Source: Persicobacter psychrovividus
GTDB taxonomy: Bacteria > Bacteroidota > Bacteroidia > Cytophagales > Cyclobacteriaceae
Assembly (NCBI RefSeq): GCF_036492425.1
Contig: NZ_AP025293.1
Location: forward strand, 806,001 to 870,000
Length of the DNA: 64,000 nucleotides
Direction: 5' to 3'
Shown here: piece by piece, positions 54,458 to 63,752 of the stretch
How the letters are laid out: every line of letters begins with the position of its first letter
Numbering within the stretch: the stretch's first letter is position 1
The notes under the pieces: generated by a model
What the model saw: only the letters and a program-made list of their open reading frames with translations
Databases searched by the model: none
Told to the model about the DNA's origin: nothing
Position numbers and translations under genes: made by a program

Positions 54458-54744
54458 GCAGCATATGTTTGAAATATATGCTTCAATAACACATTTTCAG
54501 GGGGATATGTTCAATTTTAAACGGCCTTGGTTAAAATAAAAATAGAACAAAATGGGGAGGGTTGAATTATGGGGTTGAAAGCAGCTCCCCGAATTATAAA
54601 AGTCAGATGAATAAGCGCATTTAACTGCGGAATTGTCGTGTTTTTTACACTCTTATTTAGGTGGTAGTTTAGATAATCCTACTTTTTGCCTTAAATTTAT
54701 GCTACCATAAAACAATTTAACCATCAACGAGGACAAACTTTTTT

Positions 54745-56919
54745 ATGAATCAATTACAACTTTTTCGTACGGCGGAATTACTGGCCGAACGATCTGGTCT
54801 TGCTTACGATCAGCGAGCAGTGGAGAAATTGGATTTAGCAGGGAGTACAGCTCATTACTCAGAGGTGCGCAACTTCTGTAATGATCTGAGCAAGATAATG
54901 GGAGTGAATGATTTGTTGGTTCTTCGGAACGAGACAAGCGAAGAATCCTTGTTAAACTATTGTAAAGAGCTGGAGAACCCCATGCTGGTCTTTGCGATGC
55001 TCGAAGGGGGACTTACCCCTGTACTTTTACATCAACAAAAGAACAAATTAGAAGCTATTGCAGTACGTTCTGGCGGAGAGGAGGAAGTGCCGATTTCCGC
55101 CCTGACCGAACTGACCCGATTTGAAAAAGGCGATGTGCTTTTTCTAATGGTTTTCAAGAATCAGTCACCAGGTGCGGTGGAGGATGCCTCTGACAACCAT
55201 GAACACCTGACTCCCTACCAAAGACTGGTGCGCCTGCTGACGGTAGAGAAAAAAGAGATTGCCTATATTTTTATATATGCGATCGTGATCGGACTCATTG
55301 GGCTGACCCTGCCCTTGGGGACGCAAGCGATTATCTCGCTGATTTCCTCTGGCGTACTCTTTACGACGGTCATTTTCCTGATCGCCTTCGTGCTCATTGG
55401 CGTTTTGCTTACTGGCGGACTGCAAATTATGCAACACTATATGGTGGAGATTTTGCAGCGGCGGATTTTTGCCAAGGCGGCATACGATTTTGCCCTGCGT
55501 GTACCGAGGTTTAAACTTGAAGCCATCCGCGGAGATCATGCTCCAGAGCTGATGAACCGTTTCTTTGACGTACTGACCATTCAGAAGTCGTTACCCAAAC
55601 TGCTGATTGATATGTCGGGGGCGCTGTTGCAAATTTTCTTCGGGCTGATCCTGTTATCATTTTACCATCAGTTTTTTGTCTTTTTTGGCATCTTCCTCTT
55701 CCTTTTCATTGGCTGGTTTGTATTGCAGACAGGTAAAAACGGAATGAAGTGGGCGATAAAAACTTCCAAAGATAAATATCGGGTGGTGTATTGGCTTGAA
55801 GAGCTTGCCCGATCGCTGACGGCCTTCAAAATGTCGGGAACCACCTATTACCCCGTGAAGCGTACTGATATTGCGGTGGAATCTTACTTGACCCACCGAG
55901 CAAAGCATTTCCGAGTATTGATGGGCCAGTATGGCTTTATTGTCCTTTTTAAAATGCTGGTTGTTGGCGGTGTTTTAGTGATCGGTTCTTTGTTGGTGAT
56001 TGATCGCCAGATTAGCCTCGGGCAGTTTGTGGCTTCAGAGATTATCATTGTTCTGGTCATCAACTCAGTAGAGAAAATTATCGCCTATTTGGATGCCGTA
56101 TATGATATTCTTGTAGCCGTTGATAAAATTGGTCACGTGATGGATATCCCGCTCGAACGACAAGGAGGAGTGAAAGTGGAACGTCAGCCAAAAAATAATA
56201 TTGGTATGCGCCTGGAGATGCTTGAGGTTTCTTATGCTTATGAAAAAACAAGCCGCTTCGGTATTAAGGATTTTACGCTTGATATTGAGGCTGGGGAGCG
56301 CGTCGCCATTACGGGTTACAGCAATTCAGGGAAAAACACCCTCATGAGCCTGATTGCCGGGGTCTATGATAACTTTCAGGGCGCGATGGTCTATAATGGG
56401 CTGAATTCACGCGATGTGGATTTGGTGAGTTTCCATGACCATATTTCCATGAACCTGAGTGAGACGGAAATTTTCGAAGGGTCGATCTATGATAATATCT
56501 CGGTCGGTAAATCCAATGTAGATTATCACGATCTGATGGACGCCGTAAAAACCGTGCGCCTGGATCGTGAAATCAATATGATGGAGGCTGGTTTGAATAC
56601 GCCGCTTGTTGCTGGCGGACAAGGGTTGTCCACTTCTACGGCCCTGAAAATATTGATTGCCAGATGTATCGTTAAAGCACCGCAGTTGTTATTGCTCAAC
56701 GATAACTTGTCGGCTTTAAGCAATGACGACCAAAAGCATATTTTGGCCTACCTGACGGCCAAAGAGCGCCCATGGACTTTGATCATTTTGTCTGACAAGC
56801 CCAAAGTTCATGCCCTTTGCGAACGCATCCTGATTTTGAAGGAAGGAAAACTGATCCTTGATGGACCGACCGCCTCGGTGTCGCAAACGGAAATCTACAA
56901 AGATATCGTCACCCTATAA
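54745..56919 (+). CDS. ABC-type exporter with catalytically degenerate nucleotide-binding domain
   Basis: A 724-residue half-transporter of the type I secretion layout: an N-terminal domain of about 150 residues in the place of the C39 peptidase-like domain but without its Cys/His motif, six membrane helices (about 170-440), and a C-terminal ABC domain. Every catalytic motif in that domain is altered: Walker A is GYSNSGKNT (Asn531 for Ser/Thr; Asn527 for Gly), the signature is LSTST (628-632) instead of LSGGQ, Walker B is NDN (652-654) instead of DEA, the Q-loop residue is Ser, and the H-loop His is Asp684 (LSDK). The A-loop Tyr (VSYAYE) is kept. Normal hydrolysis seems impossible, although the fold looks intact. 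It heads an operon with HlyD- and TolC-type genes. Confidence 0.85.
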   Translation: MNQLQLFRTAELLAERSGLAYDQRAVEKLDLAGSTAHYSEVRNFCNDLSKIMGVNDLLVLRNETSEESLLNYCKELENPMLVFAMLEGGLTPVLLHQQKNKLEAIAVRSGGEEEVPISALTELTRFEKGDVLFLMVFKNQSPGAVEDASDNHEHLTPYQRLVRLLTVEKKEIAYIFIYAIVIGLIGLTLPLGTQAIISLISSGVLFTTVIFLIAFVLIGVLLTGGLQIMQHYMVEILQRRIFAKAAYDFALRVPRFKLEAIRGDHAPELMNRFFDVLTIQKSLPKLLIDMSGALLQIFFGLILLSFYHQFFVFFGIFLFLFIGWFVLQTGKNGMKWAIKTSKDKYRVVYWLEELARSLTAFKMSGTTYYPVKRTDIAVESYLTHRAKHFRVLMGQYGFIVLFKMLVVGGVLVIGSLLVIDRQISLGQFVASEIIIVLVINSVEKIIAYLDAVYDILVAVDKIGHVMDIPLERQGGVKVERQPKNNIGMRLEMLEVSYAYEKTSRFGIKDFTLDIEAGERVAITGYSNSGKNTLMSLIAGVYDNFQGAMVYNGLNSRDVDLVSFHDHISMNLSETEIFEGSIYDNISVGKSNVDYHDLMDAVKTVRLDREINMMEAGLNTPLVAGGQGLSTSTALKILIARCIVKAPQLLLLNDNLSALSNDDQKHILAYLTAKERPWTLIILSDKPKVHALCERILILKEGKLILDGPTASVSQTEIYKDIVTL

Positions 56920-56931
56920 TTTCGCTACCAA

Positions 56932-58287
56932 ATGTTGAACGTTTCAAAAAATAGAATGTATTCGCAGGCGGAAGAACACCGACTGCAGACCCTGAAAACG
57001 CTTGTTACACCTCAATATGGAAAAATCCTGGCCAAATGGCTGGTGGGGATCCTGGCTTTGCTGTTTCTGATCATGTTCGTGCCCTGGCAGCAGAATATTA
57101 AAGGTTATGGTCGGGTAACGGCTTTTCACCCTTCAAACCGCCCGCAAAATGTGCAAACCACTATTGCCGGTCGTATTGAATCGTGGCGGGTACGGGAAGG
57201 TCAGTATGTACACGAGGGAGATACCCTGATGGTGATCTCTGAGATTAAAGATAAATTTTTCGATCCGGAATTGCTGCCAAGAACCAAACAACAGCTCGAG
57301 GCCAAGGAGAACAGTCTGGGGGCGAAGGCCAACAAGGTTATTGCACTGGAAAAGCAAATTGCCGCCCTGAAAAGTGCTTTGTCTTTGAAACTGGAGCAGG
57401 TGAAAATCAAGCAGCAACAAATGGTGCTGAAGTTTGAGTCTGATAGTATTGAGTATGAAGTGGAGCAGATCAATTACGATGTTGCGCAGAAGCAATTTGA
57501 CCGTCAGCTGAAATTATATGAACAGGGGCTGAAATCCCTGACCGATCTGGAGTCGCGAAAGCTTAAACTTCAGGAAAGTTCAGCAAAAATGGTGGCCAAA
57601 GAGAATAAATTTCTGGCGACCAAAAACGAGATGCTGAGTTTGAAGGTAGAGGTGAATGCCATTCAGGCGGAATACCTCGACAAGATATCGAAAGCGGAAT
57701 CGGACCTGGGAGCAACCCGCTCCGACCTTTTTGAATCGGAGGGTTCTTTGGCGAAAATGGAAAATGAGTATGCCAACCTTCGGATTCGTAAAGATCAGTA
57801 TTTTATTAAAGCACCGCAGGATGGTTACATCGTCAAGGCACTTATTGCGGGTATTGGTGAAACCATCAAAGAAGGTTCTTCGGTGGTAACGATCCTGCCT
57901 GCAAGCTCGGATCTGGCGGTGGAGCTTTATGTAAAAGCCATGGATGTCAGCCTGCTTAGGGCAGGTGCCAAAGTGCGTATTCAGTTCGATGGCTGGCCTG
58001 CCTTGCAGTTCAGTGGTTGGCCTGAAGCCTCTATCGGTACTTTCGGCGGTGTGGTAGAAGTGATTGATTATGTAGATTCACAGGGGGGTAAATACCGTAT
58101 TTTGGTGAAGCCTGACCCGAACGATCAGCCGTGGCCTTCCATCCTCAGGATTGGTTCTGGTGCCAATGGCTGGGCAATGCTTGATGAAGTTCCTGTTTGG
58201 TATGAGTTGTGGCGTCAGTTTAATGGCTTCCCACCACAAATGCCTGTTTCAGCGACGTCATCAGTAAAAGAAGGAGGTAAGAAATGA
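56932..58287 (+). CDS. HlyD-family periplasmic adaptor
   Basis: A 451-residue membrane-fusion protein that would join the inner-membrane ABC protein to the TolC-type channel. It has a cytoplasmic N-terminus, one membrane helix (WLVGILALLFLIMFVPW), the split biotinyl-lipoyl domain (IAGRIESWRVREGQYVHEGDTL and IKAPQDGYIVKALIAGIGETIKEGSSVVTI), a long coiled-coil hairpin (about 110-280, rich in Lys/Glu/Leu) and a beta-barrel domain. It begins 12 bp after the ABC gene and overlaps the TolC-type gene by 4 bp, so the three are one operon. Confidence 0.92.
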   Translation: MLNVSKNRMYSQAEEHRLQTLKTLVTPQYGKILAKWLVGILALLFLIMFVPWQQNIKGYGRVTAFHPSNRPQNVQTTIAGRIESWRVREGQYVHEGDTLMVISEIKDKFFDPELLPRTKQQLEAKENSLGAKANKVIALEKQIAALKSALSLKLEQVKIKQQQMVLKFESDSIEYEVEQINYDVAQKQFDRQLKLYEQGLKSLTDLESRKLKLQESSAKMVAKENKFLATKNEMLSLKVEVNAIQAEYLDKISKAESDLGATRSDLFESEGSLAKMENEYANLRIRKDQYFIKAPQDGYIVKALIAGIGETIKEGSSVVTILPASSDLAVELYVKAMDVSLLRAGAKVRIQFDGWPALQFSGWPEASIGTFGGVVEVIDYVDSQGGKYRILVKPDPNDQPWPSILRIGSGANGWAMLDEVPVWYELWRQFNGFPPQMPVSATSSVKEGGKK

Positions 58288-59759
58288 GGCGATGGAAAAT
58301 GATTTTTTGTGCCTGTTTAGTGATGGTTTTGGTGCTTGAAGGCGCTAACAGCTTGCAGGCGCAAAATATTTCCGTGGATTCCATGCGAGTGGAGGAAGAT
58401 GGAAAGGCTTTCAGTCTGGATGAGTTTTATCAGATTATTCTTGATCATCATCCGCTGGTAAAGCAGGCGCAATTTTTAAGCCCCCTGGCGCAGGAGGAAA
58501 TCCGATATGCCCGAGGGAGCTTTGACCCTAAGGCGCAAGCCAAACTGAAGCAGAAGGTTTTTGAAAGTAAAAATTACTATCAGTTATTTGATGGCTATAT
58601 TTCTGTGCCTACCTGGGTGGGGGTGGACTTTAAGGCGGGTTACGAAAGTGCCTCGGGGATTAATGTGAACCCCGAACATTATGTGCCCGATCAGGGGTTG
58701 ATGTACGCTGGCGTTTCGGTGCCTATTGGTAAGGGACTCATTATGGATGCCCGACGACTGACGTTGCGAAAAGCGCAGATCGGTCAGCAAATGGCAGAGG
58801 CCGACCGCCTGAAGATGATCAACAAAGTGTTGCTTTCTGCTGCCAAGGATTATTGGCAGTGGTATATGGCTTACCGTAATTTTCAGGTGGCAGAAGAAAT
58901 CTATGAGCTGGCAGGAGATCGTTTTGAGGCCGTTCGAGAGAATGTACTCAACGGGGAAGAGGCGCCTATCGATTCGGTACAGGCACTGATCAACTACCAA
59001 AATCGTAGTGTTACCTTGCGGGAGGCTGAAATTGGTTTTGTTAATGCCTCCTTGGTGATTTCCAATTATTTGTGGGATGCAGAAATGAACCCCTTGCAAA
59101 TTGAGGGCTCACTTTATCCCGTTTACGAGGACCTGATGGGGGGCTATCAGTCGGAAGCTTTTTTAGCCAAACTGATTGAAATGGCCAGTATTTCTCACCC
59201 CGATCTGGTGAAGCTTGACGCCAAAGCTCGGCAACTGATTTTGGATAAACGCTGGGCCGTAGAGTCGTTAAAGCCTGAGCTGAACGTGAATTATAACCTG
59301 ATTAATGAGCAGCTCAGTTTATCGAACAGTAAAGGCGATGCGGTTTTCAATAATAACTACAAGTGGGGCTTTGATTTCAGCATTCCGATTTTTCTGCGGA
59401 AGGAACGGGCCAAGCTGAAAATGACCAAGATTAAAATGGAGCAGGTGGATTTTGACCGGGTGCATCGGGAGAAAGAAATTAACACGGAGGTGCTTACGCT
59501 CTATAATCAGTTGGTGAATACCGCGCAATTGCTCGACATTCAGCGGAGTATGGTGATTAACTATTCTACCATGCTTAATGGTGAACAGCAGATGTTCAAT
59601 GCGGGGGAAAGTTCCCTGTTTTTGGTCAATACCCGAGAGAGTCAGCTTTTGGAAGCCAACCAAAAGTTGCTGAAGCTCGAAGTTACCCTGGAAAAAGATA
59701 AGGCACAGCTCCTTTGGGCTGCTGGAGTCGAAAATCTTGATTTCTTTGCCGTGCAATAA
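58284..59759 (+). CDS. TolC-family outer-membrane channel
   Basis: A 491-residue outer-membrane efflux protein with signal peptide (ending SLQAQ). The two OEP repeats are visible: the first contains MSxQMAEADRLKMINKVLLSAAKDYW-like coiled-coil text and RFEAVRENVLNGEEAPIDSVQALINYQNR, the second has the matching IKMEQVDFDRVHREKEINTEVLTLYNQL and FNAGESSLFLVNTRESQLLEANQKLLKLEVTLEKDKAQLLWAAG in blocks. It makes the outer-membrane exit of the type I-like secretion operon. A clear terminator follows. Confidence 0.92.
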   Translation: MRRWKMIFCACLVMVLVLEGANSLQAQNISVDSMRVEEDGKAFSLDEFYQIILDHHPLVKQAQFLSPLAQEEIRYARGSFDPKAQAKLKQKVFESKNYYQLFDGYISVPTWVGVDFKAGYESASGINVNPEHYVPDQGLMYAGVSVPIGKGLIMDARRLTLRKAQIGQQMAEADRLKMINKVLLSAAKDYWQWYMAYRNFQVAEEIYELAGDRFEAVRENVLNGEEAPIDSVQALINYQNRSVTLREAEIGFVNASLVISNYLWDAEMNPLQIEGSLYPVYEDLMGGYQSEAFLAKLIEMASISHPDLVKLDAKARQLILDKRWAVESLKPELNVNYNLINEQLSLSNSKGDAVFNNNYKWGFDFSIPIFLRKERAKLKMTKIKMEQVDFDRVHREKEINTEVLTLYNQLVNTAQLLDIQRSMVINYSTMLNGEQQMFNAGESSLFLVNTRESQLLEANQKLLKLEVTLEKDKAQLLWAAGVENLDFFAVQ

Positions 59760-59783
59760 ACGATCAGCAGAAATATTAAAAAC

Positions 59784-59820
59784 AAAAAAGCCACCACGAA
59801 TTTTTCATGGTGGCTTTTTT
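59784..59820 (+). terminator. Terminator of the ABC-HlyD-TolC operon
   Basis: AAAAAAGCCACCA and TGGTGGCTTTTTT form a 13-bp stem with a T run. It lies 25 bp after the TolC-type stop. Confidence 0.9.
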
Positions 59821-60087
59821 ATGATTTGAAGGCCCGAGGGGACGTCCTTTTGTGGAGCTGATCCTGAATAGGGCGCACAGGTTAATGGACTTATGAAAAT
59901 GGATTTGGTAAGCGGCTTAAAATAGCCTCTGAAAACATCTAATTGTGTAGTCTATTAATAAAAGCACTGATCATCATTGCGTGTTCATTTGGAAAAGCCT
60001 TTTAATCTGCGGATATATATCAGCCGATAGTTGAAGGTTTTGGCATGGCTAACATTGTGGGCAAATGCCACGATGGTCGAGGTGGTT
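59821..60087. other. Intergenic region, no feature seen
   Basis: With the operon terminator this makes a 328-bp gap (59760-60087) between convergent genes. I see no gene or strong hairpin in the rest. Confidence 0.45.
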
Positions 60088-61302
60088 TTAACCGATGAGC
60101 TGCTCAATGGCAAAGAGCAACAGGCCGATCAATCCACCAATCAGCGTACCGTTGATGCGAATGTATTGAAGGTCTGCACCAACCTCCTGTTCGAGTCTTG
60201 GCGACAGGTCCTTCCACTCCCGTACGGTGGTTTCAATAATGCCCGAAATTTTCGTCCGTTGGCCAATAACCCAGTCCGAAATGCTCTCCTGAACTTTCTG
60301 ATTCAGGTTTTCCTTGAGTTCCTGATCCTGGTAAGTTTCCGTGATGGTATTTTTGATGATCGTATTGAGATAGTCCGCAATTTGCCCCTCTTTTTGAACA
60401 AGAATGGCAATAAGTTTATCCTTATTTTCTGACCACAGCTTTCGGCTCATTTGGTGGAATTGCTCACTGTTAATCAGCTCCTTTCGGTAGGTGTCGATTT
60501 GTGATTGCCATTGGGGATCATTTCCTAATTTCTCCAAAAGGGTATCCGTTTGCCGATCCGTCCAATCTCCCAGCATGGAATGGTAATCCTTGTCGATATC
60601 ATCTAAAAATTTATAAAATTTATCCCGAGCCCTGTTCTTTGAGGCTTCCAACACGATAATCTCCAGAAAGCTGGTTGTTTTGCCAAGCTCCTCATATAAC
60701 TGATTAAAAATCATCTGTCGGTTTTCACTCACCAGTTTAATGACCTGTTGCGCCAATAGGTGGTGTCGGTTTTGCTTCTTCTGAAAGGCCAGAAGGTCGG
60801 TGATAAACTGGCGAACATCCCAATGGAGCACCGCCTTTTCAATATTTTTATACAGGAAAATGTCGGCAAGCTCATGATCTATCTGCCCCACAATTCGGGG
60901 TAAGTTTTTACTGATGAGCTGGCTGATTTTATGAACTTCTTTTTCAGATTGTGCCCAATGGTACAGGCGGTCGATCAGGTTGAGTTGCGCCGTTTCCTGC
61001 CTGATGATTTCCTCTGTAAGAAAATTTTCCACCACAAAAGTGCTTAGCCCCTCGGCGATGGTCAGGCGTTTATTCTCGATGATGTTCGTATGCGGAAAAG
61101 GGATGCCCATAGGGTAACGGAATAATGCCACCACGGCAAACCAGTCGGCAAGTGCACCCACCGTCCCTGCTTCGGCGAAGGCTTTTACCCAAGCCCATGC
61201 GGGGGAATATCGTTGCGCAAACAGGGAACCGATAAACAGGCAAATCATGAGCAGCAACAGCACTAAGGCCAGATTTTTACTTGTAGTGGAAGATTTTTTC
61301 AT
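60088..61302 (-). CDS. DUF445-family membrane protein
   Basis: A 404-residue protein with N-terminal membrane helix (LALVLLLLMICLFIGSLFAQ), the DUF445 signature GTVGALADWFAVVALFRYPMGIPFPHTNIIENKR, a long helical middle and a C-terminal membrane helix (NGTLIGGLIGLLLFAIEQLI). Its role is unknown; the family is widespread and often linked to cell-envelope homeostasis. It is transcribed alone, convergent with the secretion operon. Confidence 0.9.
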   Translation of the reverse strand: MKKSSTTSKNLALVLLLLMICLFIGSLFAQRYSPAWAWVKAFAEAGTVGALADWFAVVALFRYPMGIPFPHTNIIENKRLTIAEGLSTFVVENFLTEEIIRQETAQLNLIDRLYHWAQSEKEVHKISQLISKNLPRIVGQIDHELADIFLYKNIEKAVLHWDVRQFITDLLAFQKKQNRHHLLAQQVIKLVSENRQMIFNQLYEELGKTTSFLEIIVLEASKNRARDKFYKFLDDIDKDYHSMLGDWTDRQTDTLLEKLGNDPQWQSQIDTYRKELINSEQFHQMSRKLWSENKDKLIAILVQKEGQIADYLNTIIKNTITETYQDQELKENLNQKVQESISDWVIGQRTKISGIIETTVREWKDLSPRLEQEVGADLQYIRINGTLIGGLIGLLLFAIEQLIG

Positions 61303-61574
61303 GTTAAAAGGTGGGGTATTTTTCCGAGGAAACCAAAATAATACTTAAAGGTGTTGTGTAGAATATAAATTCGCCGTACATTGCAGGCCTTTTGCTCTGA
61401 AAATCAACTCTGATCAATGCAGAGCGAAGGTCTAACAAGTGGGTTCCCACAAATATTATAATTTAATCATATTTTAATTGACTAAATGCAACTAATTTCT
61501 TCGGAAATCAGTATTTTATGTCATGGAACAAAGTTAGTGCGTATAAAAAATATTTTAATTTAAATTTTATTATT

Positions 61575-61787
61575 ATGATTGTAGTATTGAACAATAGAGC
61601 GTTTGATTTGAGAGAGGTGAATGCTACACCAGAGGACATGAGAGTTATCCAGACAATCCGTGAATTAGAGGATACCGCCGAAGAATTCAGATCTATGGAT
61701 GAATCTTCTTCTGAAGCTCAGATGTATGATTTTTTCGCATCAGAAACTGCTAACATTTTAGCAAACCGTTGGTTATCGAATAAGTAA
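61575..61787 (+). CDS. Small acidic protein of unknown function
   Basis: A 70-residue protein from ATG 61575 (an in-frame ATG at 61518 would give 89 residues). It is acidic and helical (ATPEDMRVIQTIRELEDTAEEF), ending NILANRWLSNK, with no signal peptide or membrane helix. The frame's codon use looks coding and it is followed by two hairpins, the second terminator-like. No family recognised. It lies 231 bp before a histidine kinase gene. Confidence 0.6.
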   Translation: MIVVLNNRAFDLREVNATPEDMRVIQTIRELEDTAEEFRSMDESSSEAQMYDFFASETANILANRWLSNK

Positions 61788-61815
61788 CCAATATTTTTTT
61801 TTACATTATTTACTC

Positions 61816-61838
61816 ACCGCAAATATTATATTTGCGGT
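61816..61838. repeat. Perfect inverted repeat (10-bp arms, 3-base loop)
   Basis: ACCGCAAATA (61816-61825) and TATTTGCGGT (61829-61838) flank TTA. It lies 28 bp after the small-protein gene and 180 bp before the histidine kinase start. It may be a weak transcript-end hairpin or an operator. Confidence 0.55.
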
Positions 61839-61849
61839 ATTTGAATTTT

Positions 61850-61873
61850 AAGGGGTATCACCCTTATTTTTTT
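61850..61873 (+). terminator. Short terminator-like hairpin before the histidine kinase gene
   Basis: AAGGG and CCCTT with a 6-base loop, then ATTTTTTT. The stem is only 5 bp, so strength is uncertain. Confidence 0.5.
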
Positions 61874-62017
61874 GCCCAAAAATTCCTCAATACCCATTAT
61901 TTTTCCCCTTCCACAAGCACTTTAAGGCACTTGCCAACCTTCGGGCAGTATTCTTTAAAAAAGGACAAACTTGCAGGTTTTATTTCGTAAAAAAGTAGAC
62001 GATATAACTTTTTTCGA

Positions 62018-63727
62018 ATGACCAGAACCAAAAATTTGTGGCGGGAAATATCCATGCTTCTTGGCATCTCACCAGAGGTAAGTTATGAAGAGCGAATGCT
62101 GAATATTATTGGCAGTGTTTTGTTGCTTCTTTCGACTTCCAATGTAATGTTTTTTGAATCCCTCGGATTGCCTTTTCCCATGCGCTATGCCATGATTCTA
62201 AACGTGCCACTTTCAATGTTGGTGCTTTATTTTAATCGACGGCTGAAGCGGTTTGGACTCGCCCTGATCGCCCTGTTTTTTATTCAAATCAATTTGGGAA
62301 TCAGTGAATGGGTTTTCCTTGGCGGCATGCAGGGTACTTTCCCTTTTCTTTTTATTGTTTCTCAGGTGATGAACTTCAGTGTTGTCAAACATCAATGGCA
62401 GTGGCCTTATTTGTTTGCGAGCCTCCTGATGGTGGTCATTATTGGTGTGGTACGTTCGATGGAAGTGGTACCTGTGGTGGTTCCTGACCATGTAGATGAA
62501 ATACGTTTTGGGCAGTTCGTTACTGTTTTTATTGTTACTTCCGCCTGCCTTGTTTCGCTGAGGAAGGCCGAACATGCCAAGCGGCAACAGCTTGCGGATA
62601 ATTATGTCTTTCAGCAACACCTGCTGCAAGCGCTGGAGCAGGATTCCTTTTTGGTATCTTTAATGAAAAAGCGAGGGCAAACGGTGGTCAGTTATATCAG
62701 CGATTCCATTCACTATCATTTTCCAAATCAGACCGTCGAACAGATCAAGCAAATGGTGCTGGGATTTTCAGCCGTTAAATTATTGGATGGGCAAGTGGTA
62801 GCGCAACAGGAAGAGGAGGTGGTGCTGGGCACGAAAAAGAGATATTTCAAGATTATCCATCAGCAAATTCAGGGTACCCTCAACCTGATTGTTCAGGATA
62901 TTACACCCCTGCGCAAACAAGAGGAAGGGCTGCGGGTAGCTTTGGCCAAAGAGCTGGAGTTGAATAAAATGAAAAGTGAGTTTATTTCGATGGTATCACA
63001 TCAGTTTAGAACACCACTGACGACCATTCACAGTGCAACAGAGCTACTGAAGCTCTATGCTTCAGCAGGTTCAAGGCGCGATTTTATGCGGATGGGCTCT
63101 GCGAAAATATCACAGGTTCAGGAGTCAGTCGTGGGGCTGACGGCCATTATGGAGCGTCTGCTTGACTTTGGGAAAATTGAAGCGGGGGAGATGCGACTAC
63201 AAATTAATGAATTAGATATGGTGGAATTGGTAACCAAGGTGATCGATCAGCAAAAGAAAATTTATCCTGAACGCTCCCTGCTTTTCACCTGTATTGGGCA
63301 ACCGAAACTCGTGCCTGTGGATCGCTACCTTTTCAAACATATATTCGGCAACCTGATCAATAATGCCATGAAATACTCCGATGAGGATTCGACTGTAGAG
63401 GTGTTTTTGTTCTTTCATGAGGAGTCCTACACGATTTATGTCTGTGATCGTGGTATAGGCATATCGCAGGAAGAAATAGGCCATCTGTTTACCCCCTTTT
63501 TTCGGGCGAAGAATGCGGAAAACCATAAAGGAACAGGCATTGGGTTGGCTTTTGTCAAGCATTTTGTAGAAATGAACCAGGGGGAAATTTTTGTCAGCAG
63601 TAGGCTTGGCGTAGGAACATCTTTTGCTTTGGTGATGCCTTATCGGTTAAGAGAGGAATTGGATGCCGATGAGGGTGCTGCCCATGAGGATGAAAGTCAG
63701 GTGATTGGGCAGGGTGAGGTCGTTTAA
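62018..63727 (+). CDS. Membrane sensor histidine kinase
   Basis: A 569-residue kinase. The N-terminal part (about 20-190) has five to six membrane helices forming a membrane-embedded sensor. Next are a PAS-like segment (about 220-300), the HisKA domain with the phosphorylated His328 in SHQFRTPL, and the HATPase_c domain with the N box (NLINNAMKYS), G1 (CDRGIGI), F box (FTPFFRAKN) and G2 (GTGIGLAFVK). All motifs are intact. No response regulator follows in the window; the next gene is a MarR-type regulator on the opposite strand. The ligand is unknown. Confidence 0.9.
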   Translation: MTRTKNLWREISMLLGISPEVSYEERMLNIIGSVLLLLSTSNVMFFESLGLPFPMRYAMILNVPLSMLVLYFNRRLKRFGLALIALFFIQINLGISEWVFLGGMQGTFPFLFIVSQVMNFSVVKHQWQWPYLFASLLMVVIIGVVRSMEVVPVVVPDHVDEIRFGQFVTVFIVTSACLVSLRKAEHAKRQQLADNYVFQQHLLQALEQDSFLVSLMKKRGQTVVSYISDSIHYHFPNQTVEQIKQMVLGFSAVKLLDGQVVAQQEEEVVLGTKKRYFKIIHQQIQGTLNLIVQDITPLRKQEEGLRVALAKELELNKMKSEFISMVSHQFRTPLTTIHSATELLKLYASAGSRRDFMRMGSAKISQVQESVVGLTAIMERLLDFGKIEAGEMRLQINELDMVELVTKVIDQQKKIYPERSLLFTCIGQPKLVPVDRYLFKHIFGNLINNAMKYSDEDSTVEVFLFFHEESYTIYVCDRGIGISQEEIGHLFTPFFRAKNAENHKGTGIGLAFVKHFVEMNQGEIFVSSRLGVGTSFALVMPYRLREELDADEGAAHEDESQVIGQGEVV

Positions 63728-63752
63728 AAGGTCAGTATAAGTTTGACGCTTG

